This document shows positions 37,003 through 49,514 of a DNA stretch of 64,000 bases, in pieces. The translations under genes were made by a program, and so were the position numbers. Where the stretch lies: contig JAIXMG010000014.1 in assembly GCA_025201345.1 (NCBI GenBank), positions 558,001-622,000 of the forward strand. The letters are read 5' to 3'. Positions within the stretch are counted from its first letter, which is position 1. Each line of letters starts with the position of its first letter. This DNA comes from Thamnidium elegans (lineage: Eukaryota; Mucoromycota; Mucoromycetes; Mucorales; Mucoraceae). Below the pieces are notes generated by a model, which had not been told where the DNA came from, ran no database searches, and saw only the letters and a program-made list of their open reading frames with translations.

Positions 37003-38400
37003 ATGGGGAATAAGTTAATTACAATTAAACAAAACGTTGACTTTCCGGTCTATGGTTTAGACTTTGCAGCAGATGATACACTTATTATTTGTGGCGGTAG
37101 AGGTCCTAACAGCTCCGGCTTTAAGAACAACGTGGTAAGAATTACATTCACCTGAAAGTTTTGAGGGAGAAATAAACACGCATTTTATTATATTTTTAGG
37201 TTTCATTCAAAATTGACACATCTGCTCGGAAAATGATTCAACTTGACTCTGTATTGTTGTCAGAGAAAGAAGATTGTCCAATATCAATTGCCTGTCATCC
37301 CAAGTTACCTCTATTAGCTGTTGGTATAAATAGTACAGCAGAGAAAATAGAAAAGGGTGAAAATATGAACTGCAGAATATTTAATACGGATAGTGAACAC
37401 CTTCGATTAAAATATGCTATCTCTACTAGTACTTGCAAAGTGGTAGATGAATATCAGGTAATTGATTAAAAATAAATATCAAGTAACAAACCAGGATAAA
37501 TAACATGATAAATTGACTTGAAGAAAGTGACCAGATTCAGTCAATCAGGTAATTACTTGGTCACAGCATTTAGCGACGGTAAAATATCCGTCTTAAATAC
37601 TAAAGATTGGAGTTTGGCTTTTTCACCTGTACGTCTCCAGAATGTACAAGATGCAGATTTTGACATTAATGAAAAACACGTTGCTATAGCAACATCTGGA
37701 GCATTATTTATTCTTGCTGTTGCTGGAGGAGAAGTTGTACAAGTAATTGATAATCCAAAGTTAAATAGGAATACATTCTGTGAGATTAGAGCGTGTAGAT
37801 ATGGTATAAATAAACAAGGAATTCAAACATTATACGCTGTTGTAAACCCGAGGACAAGAGGACGTGGATTTATTTGTGCTTGGAAACTAAGATCAAAAGG
37901 AGTGCAATATCCTGTAACTAAAGTAAAGACAGCGGGTGTTAGCAGAAAGACTATTACAAGCTTTGCACTTGATTCTACAGGTGATATTATAGCCTATGCG
38001 TCTACTGACCTTAGTATTGGTTTAATTGATGCTCAACGATTGAAAGTAAGTTTGAAACTCCATTTTATGCAACAACAAAAAAACTAATAAGAAAAAAAAT
38101 AGCCATTATTAAAGTTAGGAAAAGTAAATGACTTTGCTATTACTAGCTTAATATTCAATCGTACTGGTAATTTATTGGCAAGTGCGGGTGCAGATCATTG
38201 TTGTAGAGTAACGATAGTACCTAATTTAAGGAAACAGCGAGGTAAAATAGGAATGAAAAAAATTATAATTTTTATATATTTACTTTTCTTTTAAAATAGA
38301 ATCAATTGCTGTTACAACAATATTCATGTTTATTGATATGTTATTATTTGCACTTTTAATGGATACTATTGTCAAGATGGTAGATCAAGGTACATTATGA
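37003..38400 (+). CDS. SEC12: Sec12-like Sar1 guanine nucleotide exchange factor (WD40, ER membrane)
   Basis: Five exons (37003-37134, 37200-37457, 37524-38045, 38115-38241, 38300-38400) join in phase to 379 residues. Sec12/PREB activates Sar1 at the ER to start COPII vesicle assembly. The N-terminus (PVYGLDFAADDTLIICGGRGPNSSGFKN) matches the family's first blade and the Gly-rich K-loop region that binds Sar1. WD-like blades follow (KVTRFSQSGNYLVTAFSDGKISVLNT, SFALDSTGDIIAYASTDLSIGLID, SLIFNRTGNLLASAGADHCCRV). A single hydrophobic segment near the end (SIAVTTIFMFIDMLLFALLMDTIV) serves as membrane anchor, leaving only about ten lumenal residues. Acceptors of exons 3 and 4 are AAG rather than TAG. 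Confidence 0.88.
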
Positions 38401-41400
38401 AGTCACACTTAAGTCACGGATTAAATAGTCGCTATACGTTGATTGGCAACTGTCAATTTCTCTTCTCTCTTTAGCATTTGTATATGCGAATTTTCAAAAA
38501 TAAATATGTATACAATATTCTATTGAAAGAAGTTTGTTCTTTAACGAATTGTGAAATGATGTGTTTATATCATTCTTACTTTAATTTGCATAAGTTTTCT
38601 AGAAATAGCCAGCAAAGAGATACATAGGGAATACGGGGACGTTTACATATAAACTAGGAGATGTTCAATGTAAACTACTCATATTAATATAAGGCCAGCT
38701 ATCTGAGATAACCAAGGTAATTGTTCACCACAACTGTTTTGAGCTAAGCAATCTCGAGCACCATTTACTTCGCACCAGCATCATCGACAGTATTGATATA
38801 GCCTAAATGACATGTTGTCTCGCCATTTGACCAGCCGTACTCAACCCTTAGAAATTAAGCAATATTTTTACGTCTGTGTAAACAATTAATGAGAAAAAGG
38901 AGGGGAAAGATGTGTCTAACTCGTTATACTTACTCCAATCTCTATCTCTCATAAGACCATCTTCAGGGGTGTCTATTAATTAATACTTGTTTCAATTGCT
39001 CCCATACTTCATTGCATTCAGATAAAAACATCAGAAAGTTGACAGAGCCATAATTTAGGTCAATAATTGATGATAAACCATTATTATTAATTAAAATAAG
39101 GATTTGAGCAATGTTTTCTTTAATAAACTCATGACATTATTTTCATGTCACGATCAGAGAGTACTTCTTTCTTGCTGAACTTTTCTTGAATACAAAGAGC
39201 TGCACTCTTGATAATATTACCAACATATATCGAACAGTTAGAATTGAATACATTGTCTGTTCCTACATAAGAAGATATCAATAAGTACGTACTTGACAGT
39301 TGCTGTAATACAACACACCCTGTCCGATGGCGTAACATTCGGCAAACTTGATTGGAAATTATCGCTTGCTTCTGAAGACAAATACATCAATACAAAAGTT
39401 TTTATACCAAGTTTTTATTCGAACCTTTACTTTTCAGCCTCTTTATTTGATTTTGAGTTAAATTTAGAGTTTTGATGATAGCTTCCCGAGTATCAAGCGA
39501 TATTTCTCTCTATAATGGTATTTATAATCAATGATAATAAACTTACCTCATTTAATGACTTTTCGAAGAGGGAAAATTTTGCTGTATCATTTATTTACAC
39601 GTTCAGAAAAAAATGTGTGGCGCACTACTCTTATACTTATTTATACATATATGTAAGAACATCAAATGTCAGATATTCTAGATTGAAAGACTGAAAAACT
39701 GAAAGACTGAAATATTTATTATTGCACAATTTTTTATCATCTTATTAATATCCTTCAAACATTTCACGGATACTTCAAATCATATTTCAAGGTCTCTTTG
39801 ATAAAATAGCAAAAGACATCCTTACCGAACTTATTTAGTATAAATATCATTATAGTTATTTATTTGCCTTAAATAAAATTTTACTTATATTATAATTTCT
39901 TATAAAAAGATCCCTTGGTTTTATATATTATAAATTCTTCTTTTATTTTCTTTTTATTTATAAACGTTTAGTTTATACCTTTCTACTATAGTTGTACAAC
40001 CTAAAACCTGGTGCTCACTTCACTTTATTGAACTTTTATAAAAAATATCTATTGTTTAATTATATCAACTCTCTTTCTATTTTTTTTTTTTACAGTTACA
40101 AACTTAATCAATTTGTAACATTATACTTCTCTTAACTTATTGTTACGAATCGAATAATATCGCACCGGTTTAAAGTACTATTTTCACTTCGTTTATTATC
40201 ACATGTAGGCGTCGACAAAATAATATGTAGCCTTGTGTATTTCTTTATCTAAAGAGTAGAATAAAATTAAATGGCACTTATTAAACTCTAATCTATGTCC
40301 CTTCCCAATAGTATATGATATCATATTATTGTTAAATAAGGTTATGTCTTCTTTTCTTTTTTATGGCGTATAATGAAATCATGCATTGGTTTTTGTACAG
40401 AGAATAAATCTTTTTACTTTTATACTAGTACTCTGTGTAATACATTTGCATCAAATATCCTGTTCATATATATCAAAAGGACGCTTTTGTATTAAGACAC
40501 CAGAAACATTGGCTTACCAAATTCAGCAACGTTTTTTTTCTTTTTTTTTTTTGCTCAAGAGCATTAAACCTTTTTTTTTGGCACAGGTAAATGTATTAGG
40601 GTGATCCATAATGCGATTAGATAGGGTCGGGAAATATCTACTTTTTTTTGACAGTATTATGATTGTTTATAGTAGAGAGGTTTATTATGCTTAAAACCCC
40701 CTTTTTAAAAAGAAGGTTGCTTTTCCTTTTATTGGATGCCCCGTGACGTTATCAAATACTTTTCAAATATACCTGAATGATATATACCAGCTATATATCT
40801 AACCTTTTGATTACTATTTAAGATCTGCTTTGGATCTTATTTGACAAGCTTAATTATTTACTCAGTGTAATAATTAAGATTCCAGCTAAAGAACCTATTT
40901 AGAATATTTGTGATACACTAGGAAAATCACCATTTTCCCTTTTACACAAATCGTCACCTATTTTACCAGGCTCAGATTATATAATATTTTCCCAAGCACA
41001 ATAAGCTATAAGCGGATATATTCAAACGGTCATTGAATTCAGATCTCACTTTTATATAAAATAACCTTCTTTTTGCAAAGTAATAAAAACCATCTTATTT
41101 TTGACTTTTAACGAAATTATAAGAACTCATATTTAACAATATATCACTGAATTTGTTGGATTTTGACAGCATACTACTTTTCTCTTTACTGATATAACTC
41201 CTTATATAAAAAAAAACTCCAACGATGCAGAGATTAAGGATCTATCAGAAGTTTGAAGTATAAAAAAAATGTATACTATACTTAATGCTATCTCTATCTC
41301 TTTATTTAAATCATTAAATACAATAACCAATAGCCAGTATTTTTCCATAGTAGACACAGACCTAAACCAAAAAAAGACACTTTTACACTATTTTCAGAAA

Positions 41401-41411
41401 TTATTTGCGCA
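38401..41411. other. Long AT-rich intergenic region
   Basis: About 3 kb without a supportable gene. A minus-strand stretch near 39338-39080 (DNVFNSNCSIYVGNIIKSAALCIQEKFSKKEVLSDRD in fragments) looks like eroded coding sequence of no known family. The remainder is low-complexity AT-rich DNA leading to the DIRS terminus. Confidence 0.45.
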
Positions 41412-41704
41412 CTTATTGTTTATTTAGACATAAAAATACAAAATAAGAAATATGATTTGCTTTAATCTTCCTTTATTATAAATCAGCGAAAAATAGTTAA
41501 AATAAAATAAAGTATATAAATAAATTTTTCTTGACTGCTAGTATTAGATCAATCTTCGAGCGAGGTCCATTGGGAAGTGGTGGGTGGGGAAATCATATTT
41601 CTTATTTTAGACAAAAATGTCTAAATAAACAATTCAAGTGTCGAATAAATTCTACTAGAATTGTGTGAGACACTCAAATACAAAATAAGAAATATGATTT
41701 GCTT
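41412..41704. repeat. Terminal repeat block of the DIRS element
   Basis: The segment AAATACAAAATAAGAAATAT plus GATTTGCTT occurs directly at 41434-41462 and 41676-41704. An inverted version of 41412-41450 lies at 41591-41633 (AATCATATTTCTTATTTT ... GTCTAAATAAACAAT). Nested direct and inverted repeats at the end are expected for DIRS-type circular-intermediate replication. The recombinase stop codon sits inside the last repeat. Confidence 0.65.
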
Positions 41705-42540
41705 ATCCAGAGTCCATATCTTCAGCATCAAAGAATTCTTCGTTATCATCACTGTTGTCAATATCCATATAACTAATTAACGAATTTGTGAAGTCAAATT
41801 GTGACAGATGTTCTCTTCGATAGTGGTTTTCAAATGTTGTTGATGAGGTCCAATTACCCAGAGTAACAATGTCTTCCTTGGGGATGCCTACTTGCAGTGC
41901 TAAGGATGAGGCGATAGACCGAATTGATACCCGATTTTCTGAGGTGGACAAGTGTAGAAGTTTTGTTAACCATCCTTGAATAGTTCTTACTGAAATAGGG
42001 TTGTTGGGACGTAGTGAGTTAACAAATAGTGTAGTCGCTGTGCATGCTGGACGTTTCTGTAAATATACTGAGCAAGCGTTGACAGGACATAATTGAGGTT
42101 CCTGGTGAGCTTTTACTTGGAAAGTTTTTACAATCATACGGCGGCCTCGTTTTTCTTTTGGGCAGTTGACATCAAATGAGAGTTCTGTATTGTTGTTTTC
42201 TATTTTCATCGAGTTTATTGGTATGCGGTGTAAGTCTGATGGTCGTAGAAAGCAAGTTACTGCTAATAAGAATGCCAATTTGCTTTGAAGTTTTGCTAGC
42301 GATGTTGTACCATTCTCGATCTTCTTCAAAAAGGTGAATGTTGGTTGTAAATTAATTGTTGATTTATGAAGTCTAATAGGTGGTGCTTGATTTAAAATTG
42401 TTGTAATAAATTCATTTAAATCTTGATTCTCTCTTAGACTTTGCGGATTGTTGTGTAGGTGAGTGACTGCAGAACGCAATAGTTGTATAGTTGTAACTGC
42501 ATACCCCTTCGAAGAGAACATATCAGATAAAAAATTAATT
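41703..42540 (-). pseudogene. DIRS tyrosine recombinase, C-terminal piece
   Basis: The frame is open from the insertion boundary at 42540 (reading INFLSDMFSSKGYAVTTIQLLRS) to the stop at 41703, about 279 residues. It covers the core-binding domain and catalytic domain: FLLAVTCFLRPSDLHR supplies the first catalytic Arg, VSIRSIASSLALQVGI the second block, and LGNWTSSTTFENHYRRE the Trp/His position and nucleophilic Tyr. The expected His before the second Arg is not obvious. A 3' acidic tail (DNSDDNEEFFDAEDMDSG) follows. The N-terminal portion is displaced to beyond 45051. Confidence 0.8.
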
Positions 42541-42905
42541 CACTAAGGCGAGCCAGAGCGATAATATCTAAGCGGTGGTGGTTGTGGAAGCGTTGTATCG
42601 CTTACACAAGCGGTATCGCTAAAATTTGGCAGGGAAAAAAAAAAATATCGATGGACTTTCAATTTCCTTCTTTTAATTACAGCTTTTGCTCATTTTCTCC
42701 AAATAGAAAAAAAAAGAATGCTAACAAAATTCTAATTTTTTTTTAAAAAAAGGATTCATCGGTCAAGGAAGCGATAGCGCTCCATTTATCGCTAGATAAT
42801 ATATTTTTTTTTCATGTGGATTACTTTGTTAAAATTAATATTCCGCTCTAGTGAGTTCTTATATAAAGCAAGTATTTTTTTTTAATAAACGCCCGTATAT
42901 TCTAC

Positions 42906-42940
<35 letters not shown>

Positions 42941-43145
42941 ATTCTTTTAATTCGCAATACATACCGTTAACTGTAATAAAATAAAGACCTCTTACTGGTG
43001 TTGACACTAAAAATAGTGCTAAAAAACCCCCTTTTTTTTACGACGAGAAACGTAAAAAAATGTTGCTGCAAAAAGATTGAATAGAAAGAAAACAATTAAG
43101 ATGACGATAACTATATACAAGTTTGCCGCGTGTGAAGAACTAAAG

Positions 43146-43507
43146 CTTACTTTGAGTAACATTCATGTTACAAATGTTTTTTTGATTTCAATGTATATTA
43201 AAATAACTATAAAAACAAGCTTCGCTATTTTTATTTGTTTTAATTACATATCATCAAAAACCATAAATACACAAATAAAAAATAAAATAAGAATTACATT
43301 TTATTTTCAATTTTATTTATATATTTATTAACATAAACGTTTCTCTTTGGTTGGAAGAGACTATTGTCCAATATGGCATGTAGACGGTCGACGAAGAAAC
43401 GGCTGCAAGGGAACAAGATGCAAACGATAGGTACAATAACACCAATGCCTTGACAATCTTGTTCTGTCGTACCAAGTATGCGGATAAGGGTCTTGACTTT
43501 CTCTGGA
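43146..43507 (-). pseudogene. Possible terminal exon of a CACTA-associated gene, with 3' flank
   Basis: From 43507 downward the minus strand reads PEKVKTLIRILGTTEQDCQG ... RFFVDRLHAILDNSLFQPKR ... VNKYINKIENKM and stops near 43290. The last ~10 codons and following ~150 bp recur inverted at 50888-51035, where they also end in NKYINKIENKM. Two copies of the same gene end suggest a mobile-element gene. The left side is cut by the element at 43508. Family unknown. A second open minus frame over the same bases is possible. Confidence 0.3.
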
Positions 43508-45050
43508 CACCAAGGCGAGAAATAGCGCTAAATTTAGCGCTGTTGCTAAGCACTGGTGCTTGGTTTAGCGCTAGCGCTTCAGTTACGACTGATGCTTGGT
43601 CTAGCGCTAGCGCTAGATTAAGCGTTGGCGCACATTTAAAAAAAAACAGCATTACGACGGTATGGAATTAATCAGGTCATTGTATAAAATATTTATTCAA
43701 TAATATAATAATTATAGCACATTTTGTAATAAATATTTATATATTCAGGTATATAAAAAAAAGAGATTCTGAAAAAAAAGCGAGCATTTTTATTATTTAT
43801 TTATATGTGAATGTATATATTAAGAAATGGAAGGGTATATGTGTATATTATAGTTTGTTATTATATTTTGATACGGACAATAATAAAAAAAAGAAAAAAA
43901 AAAAGGGAATGGACACTTGTGGAATAAGACAATACCTATAAAAAAAAAAAGAGTCAGAATAAGCTATTATTAAGTTTGAATCAAATGAAATAATTACCTT
44001 TTAGCAAAATTTATTAAAGTAAACACCCTTTAAGCAAGCAGTAATAAAAATAATAGAATATTAGATATATGAAGTTGTCTTCATAGTTTATACTTAATAG
44101 CATTACCTGATTTCAAAGAATGAGATGAGTTACAACATGGCGAAAACCTATATAAGTAAAGTTCAAAAGAACTCTTATTTTATTTTATTAAGAAAAATTG
44201 ATAAAAGAAAAAAAATAAAAGGAAAGGAAAAGCAATTAAAAAAAAACGAAATATTTATACTAAAAAAAAAAACGAATCCCCAGTGTTATTAATCTCGGGA
44301 TTCGCCGACATTATTTCAACTGTTGGTTTAATTCAAAAGACTGACTTGATAAATAAACAAATTGGGTCGTCTAATTGGTACTATGTCATTTTGTCTTCGA
44401 CAGCTTTCGATCAAGACATGTTCAAAAAATGCCAGCAAGATAAACGACTTGTAATAGTAGTGTAAATTATTTCGTTTGTCTTAAAAAAAAAGGATATATT
44501 TTTGACTTTTAAAAAAAAGGAGCTTCTACTTCGATAGTGATTTGCAAATTATTACGAGATAGGCTTATTATAAGAAATTCAGTATATGTACAATAAAATA
44601 GAATTACATCTTTATTATTTACCATATTTTATGGAGTTAGCAGTAAGGTCTTTTTTTATTGTTGTAACTAACGGTCGTAATATTCATTTAAAAAAGTAAA
44701 ATAGTTATAAAGTAGTTGAATAGAGTGAAGCTTGAAAAAAAAAAGCATAGTTTATAAAGTGTTTTATTAAGCGGAAGATAAAATAACAATATGTCAAATG
44801 GCTCATAAAAAAAAAAAAATCCAGCGCTTCACCAAGCGTTGAAATGGTTTTTTTTTCAAAAACATAATTTTTACTAGTATTTCTTTTTTATTTTATTTTA
44901 TTTTTTTTGTGAAAAAAAGCTAACCCTGAGCTTGAAAAGATGGGGTTCCAATTTCCAGTGATTATTTTTTTTTCATCTGCTTAAAATTAGCGCTAGTGCT
45001 TGCCCAAGCATTCCAGTGCTTAAGATTTAGCGCTATTTCTCGCCGTGGTG
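43508..45050. mobile_element. Non-autonomous CACTA-like element, 1543 bp
   Basis: Terminal inverted repeats of about 26 bp: CACCAAGGCGAGAAATAGCG at the left and CACCACGGCGAGAAATAGCG (inverted) at the right, both continuing CTAAAT. Dense AGCGCT and AAGC(G/A)(C/T)T motifs occupy the first and last ~150-200 bp (43525-43635 and 44815-45035). The interior has only short frames. No obvious target duplication. The ends share the core CAC(T/C)A(A/C)GGCGAG with the larger element ends at 42541 and 50761, so they probably used the same transposase. Confidence 0.65.
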
Positions 45051-47414
45051 TATAAGATTGATTTGTGGTATTGTTCTTCAAATTTTTACTGATCAGTATA
45101 TTACGAGCATCATCTGTTAATTGAGGATTGTTGTATTTGTTGTAGATAATTTCCATACGACGAGTTTCCAAGCGTTGTTTGTTATTGGCCATATTGTTGT
45201 TGGTGATGGTAATACTATTGATGTCGTTGGTATTACTATAGGTGTTGTTACTGATAATGATTGTACTGTTGGGAACCAAATTGCTGTTGGCCACCAAGGA
45301 GTAATCATTGTTGCTAACTGAACTTTTTCTTGTATAAATTTCTGTACACATCTGTTGATTAGGTTCCAAGGTGGGTTCAAACAGGGGTCCTTGAATTGAT
45401 TCCATGGTATCGTAAATGCGTCGACATATAGGCTGCCCGAATCCTTCATCCATGATACGTACTTTGGAAGCTGCGTTGTAACATGGTCTGCAAAAAGATC
45501 CACATCGTTAACTCCCAATGTCTGTTGTATTTGTTGAAAGAGTTCTGGTTGTATCATCCAATTGTTCTTCGCATATGGTCTTCGAGATTCGTAGTCTGCT
45601 GTTGTGTTCTGAATCCCTGGTATGTGGTTGGATTGGACTGTGTTTCCTCTCTGCAAGCACCATTTCCATAATGTTGTCGCTAGTTCCATCAATGGTAGTG
45701 ACTTCGTTCCTCCTTGTTTGTTGATATATGTCATCGAGGTGGTGTTGTCGGTACGAATTAATATCTTCATGTTGTTTAACTTGGGGAAAGTTTGTAATGC
45801 GAAGAATGCTGCTTGGAGTTCCCTCCAGTTGATTGACATGGTTTTTTCTTGTTGTGTCCAATGTCCGAATGCTGTCATTGGTTTGTTTCCAGGCAGTTGA
45901 AGGCTGCATCCCCACCCCGTATCGCTGGCGTCCACATATATCACTTGATTTGGTGTGTTCGGCAGAATACTTTTTCCATTCCAAGTTTGTATGTTTTCCT
46001 TCCACCATTGTAGTTCTTTGACACATTCTGGTGTTAGTTGTTGTTCCTTGTCCCAATCTTTCGAATTCTTCATCCTCAAAAGACGTTGCGTATATAATCG
46101 AGCTGGAATCATTGCAAAAGTTGCTGCTTGAATCCTCATCGTTAGACTGTGAATCTTTCTCGGTGATTGTACTGGATGCTTTAATATTTGTTGAATACTG
46201 CGGCGAATATCTCGAAGTTTCTTTCCTGGTAGTTGTGCTGTCATTGATGTTGTATTCAATAAGAAACCTAGGTGTTCGATTGATTGTTTGGGAATTAGGT
46301 TCGATTTTTTGTAGTTGATCAACCATCCAAGTGTTTCCAATTTCTGAAGTAATATTGTTGTATGCTGCCTGATTTGTTCTAAGCTGTCCCCAATTATAAT
46401 CCAGTCGTCTAGATATGCACTGAGTCGAATTTGTTGAGTTCGCGCCCATTCCAAGATTGGCTTCGTTATTTTGGTGAATAGCCAAGGAACGAGGGATAGA
46501 CCAAATGGTGTCGTGCAGAATTGGCACGTTTGGTGTTGCCAATAAAAACGAAGGTAACGACGAGACTGAGGATGTACTGGGATGTGTAGAAAAACATCTG
46601 ATAGATCTATGGAAGTCATATAATTGTTTTTCTTTATCAGTTTTGTTACCTCCTGGATATGTTTTCATTTTGAAGTGTGGCGCATGGATGTACTGATTCA
46701 GTTTTCTGAGGTTGAATACGGGTCTGCTGCCTCCACTTTTCTTTGGTATTACAAACATTGTGCTGTAGAATCTTGGAGAAAATTGGTTGCTGACTGGTTG
46801 AAATATACAATAGAAAATAAGTCCTTTAAAGTATTGATAAAAGTCTTAATTGTGATTGTTTTTATTTCAGATGAAAAAGAAGGATGTATTTATACTAAAG
46901 GGGTTATACAATTAGCCATTCTAATTGTAGAGTAAGAAAAGTCAGTTTTAAATATCGTAAGGATTATGGTTATTCCTTATTGATAATCCGATTGGTTTGC
47001 TATCTGGATTGGTTTAAGCATTTATGCGCATTGTGTTTAATTGGTAGTTCTTATTATTAAATGGCAGTTGCCCTGTCATTGATTATAATAGTGGATGATT
47101 GTTTAGGATAATTCTATATTGTATTATTAATCGTCTATGATTAATAATGTTTAGTTCTGATGTGCTATATCGTAATAATAACGAAGATGAAGAGGGATAT
47201 ATAGTCTGTATATATCACTGGTTCTATCGCTCGTTTTTGCAGAAGCGATGAAATTTCTTGATTTAATATTTCCTTTTGCTGGTTGTTGAAAGGAATTGTT
47301 GGTGTTGGGTAACGTTTTACTGGTGGGTCTGAGGTGAATTGAATTTTGAATCCTTGTTGAATTGTCGATAATTAGGGTGGTCCAGTTTGAGTAAAACTGT
47401 TGAAGACGACCTCC
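45051..47414 (-). pseudogene. DIRS reverse transcriptase-RNase H plus recombinase N-terminus
   Basis: Near 47410-47150 fragments read GGRLQQFYSNWTTLII and similar, the N-terminal block of DIRS RT, in broken frames. At 46758 the frame MFVIPKKSGGSRPVFNLRKLNQ begins. A frameshift near 46665 shifts it to the main 500-codon frame ending at 45117. This frame holds the RT Asp in SIDLSDVFLHIPV, the YLDDW catalytic box, then RNase H residues (VDASDTGWG, NWRELQA, RTDNTTS, NTTADYESR) and DVDLFADHVTTQLPKYVSW. An overlapping frame (45453-45051) carries the recombinase N-terminus (ARNILISKNLKNN). Other open frames over this block are shadows. Confidence 0.8.
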
Positions 47415-48750
47415 CACTATGGCCAGATATTTAGTAAATGATACTGTTATTAGTGGACATAGTTACTAAATACGGAATATATTCCGCTATTTTCAGTAGA
47501 AAATACTCTTCCCTTTTTTTTATTCTAAATTTAGATTTTTTCTTTACCAGGGAATTAAAATATTAAAAAGGTGCATACCAATGTTCTATAACAAATACGT
47601 ATATTACAGCGTCATAGTCGTTTAGATCTTAGTGCTTACATGTATAGAGGAATAAGTTAATTATCAAAGTACAAATAATATAGACAAATATATAAATTTA
47701 TTTAAAGAAAAAAAAAGAAAAAAGACACTGCCACGTTATCCAAAAAAAAAAAAAAAAAAAATTGATTTACTACATATATTTGTGCTTTCTTTTTTTCAGT
47801 ATACTTAGGACTTACTATATAAATTTCAGAATCACGTATAAAAAAAGAGGTCGTTTAGCCAAGCAGAAGATGACTTTTTTTTTTCAACCACAGACGTAAG
47901 CGACCTTGCCTTTCCCCCCCCCCCTTTTTTTTTCTTTTCCTTTTTTATATATACTTTTACTTCACTTTATACACAAAAGACTAATCTCAATGTTAACAAT
48001 AAACTGAATCTCTTGAAATGGAACATAACTGTTTTTCTTCTTCTCTAGTTCATTCGCCTCTATTGTATCCCTAAACGCTAAGTAAAGTATTTTTTTTTTA
48101 TTTTTTCCCACCGCTAAAACAATTTTTTTTTTGTTCGTTTGCTTTTAGATATTTAACCATTGAATACTATTATGGTTCACCTTAAGGTACACATCTTTTA
48201 GTTATTTTTATTTACTACCTATTAATATCTACAAACGTTTATATATTTACAGAGAAGAAACCGTTTAACCATATGTCTTGGCTTTTTATTTACTTGTAAG
48301 TTTGATAATAACACTATTTATGTAAAACAGATTTTAACCATATATATTATGTAGAAGTAAGTTGTTATAAATGGCTACTGAATAAAGAACAACGGCTACT
48401 AAATAAAAAACAATGGCTACTAAATAAAGAGCAATGGCTACTGAATAGACAGAGATTTTACTAAATAAAAAACAATGGCTACTGAATAAAGAGCAATGGT
48501 TACTGAATAAACAGACTCATGACGTATTTTTTAGTGGAATTTCTACTAAATAGGGTATATAAGATACCATTTCAATTTCAGTATCCAACTTACTGCGTTC
48601 AGCGGAAAATATACTGCATAATAAATCCAGTATACATGGATACTAAATTCAGTAACCATACTATCTCATAGTTTCCGAATTTACAGTGTGCATATTTAGA
48701 AACAATTCTACTGTTATTAGTATAAAAAACAACTTTATCTGGCCACAGTG
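47415..48750 (+). mobile_element. CACTA family-1 non-autonomous element, copy A (1336 bp)
   Basis: The ends are CACTATGGCCAGATA at the left and CACTGTGGCCAGATA (inverted) at the right, 15 bp with one mismatch, starting with the CACTA/CACTG signature. No coding sequence. The right third carries six 21-bp subterminal repeats. It interrupts the DIRS RT at 47414. A near-identical inverted copy is at 55254-56623 and a partial one at 61361-61893. Flanks (CTCC and TAAC) show no target duplication, suggesting later rearrangement. Confidence 0.85.
48371..48513. repeat. 21-bp subterminal repeats of copy A
   Basis: Six units of ATGGCTACT(G/A)AATAAAGA plus three bases, one interrupted by a short insert carrying a further ACTAAATA. 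The same ACTAAATA/TTTAGTA core recurs near both element ends. The matching array in the inverted copy is 55490-55633. Short repeated motifs beside the termini are the transposase-binding sites in known CACTA elements, so that role is inferred here. Confidence 0.75.
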
Positions 48751-49262
48751 TAACAATTATTTGATATCAGAATAAATAATATCACAAGACTAATAACAAG
48801 TCCCCATATATAGCTGGTATATATCATTAATACAACATAAAAGGCTTGGCAAGATAAATAGATTAAATACCTAACAGTAGCAGACCTTTTTAGACTTATT
48901 CTTATAGATAATCGCTTCTCTCTTTTTTTTTTCTTTTCAACAAAATTACTTTTTTTAAATCAGTTTTTTTTTTTTTTTTTTCATTCGTGAACTAAGCGAG
49001 TAGGTAAATTGCCATTTACTTCTCTTGAGTGGATATACCTTTCTAAAGCGGATTCGCCCACATCTGAGCGAGTTCGCTGGTTCTGAGCGGATAGCACATT
49101 TTTTTAAAAATCCATTTACGCGGATACAGCGGATACAGTAAATAGAACGGATAGAGCACCTTTTTTTTAAAAGTCAGTTTTATTTTTATTTTTGTTCGCT
49201 TTATCCGTCTTAAATTGAGCGGCTAGTCGCTGAGAGGTAATCAATTACTAAAAAATAAGCGT
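48751..49262. other. Remnant with GCGA/GCGG motifs between copy A and a gag-like fragment
   Basis: No ORF. From about 48995 to 49327 the motifs GAGCGAG, GAGCGGATA and GCGGATAC repeat many times. The stretch ends at 49327 in GCCTAGGTG, i.e. CACCTAGGC read inward, which resembles another CACTA-type end. Its partner end was not found. Confidence 0.35.
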
Positions 49263-49514
49263 TTACTCGCTGAGGAGCGACTGTTCGCCTGATTTAAAAA
49301 AAATAGCGGTTTTATTTAGCCTAGGTGTGGGAGCAACCTTGTGGTTCGTAACTACTGGTCCAGCAGCTTCAGCCATCTCAATATCCTCCTGAGGAACGTC
49401 GGGAAGGTTCTTCTCCATTTCGGTCCAGTTACCGGCAGGTCCATCGTTGTCTGTGACAGAGTTGGGAGCGGTAGCCTTAGCAGCAGGGGTGGTTTTTCCA
49501 GAGATAGAAGCCAT
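49263..49514 (-). pseudogene. Truncated gag-like N-terminus of a retroelement
   Basis: The first ~65 codons (MASISGKTTPAAKATAPNSV..., then NWTEMEKNLPDVPQEDIEMAEA) use more G and C than the surroundings and look like genuine coding sequence. The frame then runs at 49327 into the GCGA-motif remnant and stops. Position upstream of the DIRS RT on the same strand suggests a retrotransposon gag start, possibly of the same DIRS, but no Gag motif is visible. Origin uncertain. Confidence 0.3.

Larger units (their letters stand above)
41412..47414 (-). mobile_element. DIRS-type tyrosine-recombinase retrotransposon, degraded and 5'-truncated
   Basis: On the minus strand, a reverse transcriptase/RNase H region (about 47414-45051) is followed by a tyrosine recombinase (42540-41703) and then a terminal block with direct and inverted repeats (41412-41704). 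RT/RH followed by YR, instead of an integrase, with no LTRs, defines DIRS elements. The 5' part is cut off at 47414 by a CACTA-family insertion. A 2.5-kb insert (42541-45050) separates the recombinase N-terminal piece from its C-terminal domain. Frameshifts in RT also show that this copy is dead. Confidence 0.85.

Noticed and set aside
45508..46758. 416-codon minus-strand frame overlapping the DIRS reverse transcriptase
   Set aside because: Only its first ~30 residues match RT; the rest is an out-of-phase shadow of the RT/RNase H frame.
45118..46935. Several plus-strand frames of 60-100 codons
   Set aside because: Antisense shadows of the RT gene with no domain similarity.
48371..48513. Regular repeats considered as a CRISPR array
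   Set aside because: Units are contiguous without unique spacers, lie in a eukaryotic transposon and match subterminal repeats.
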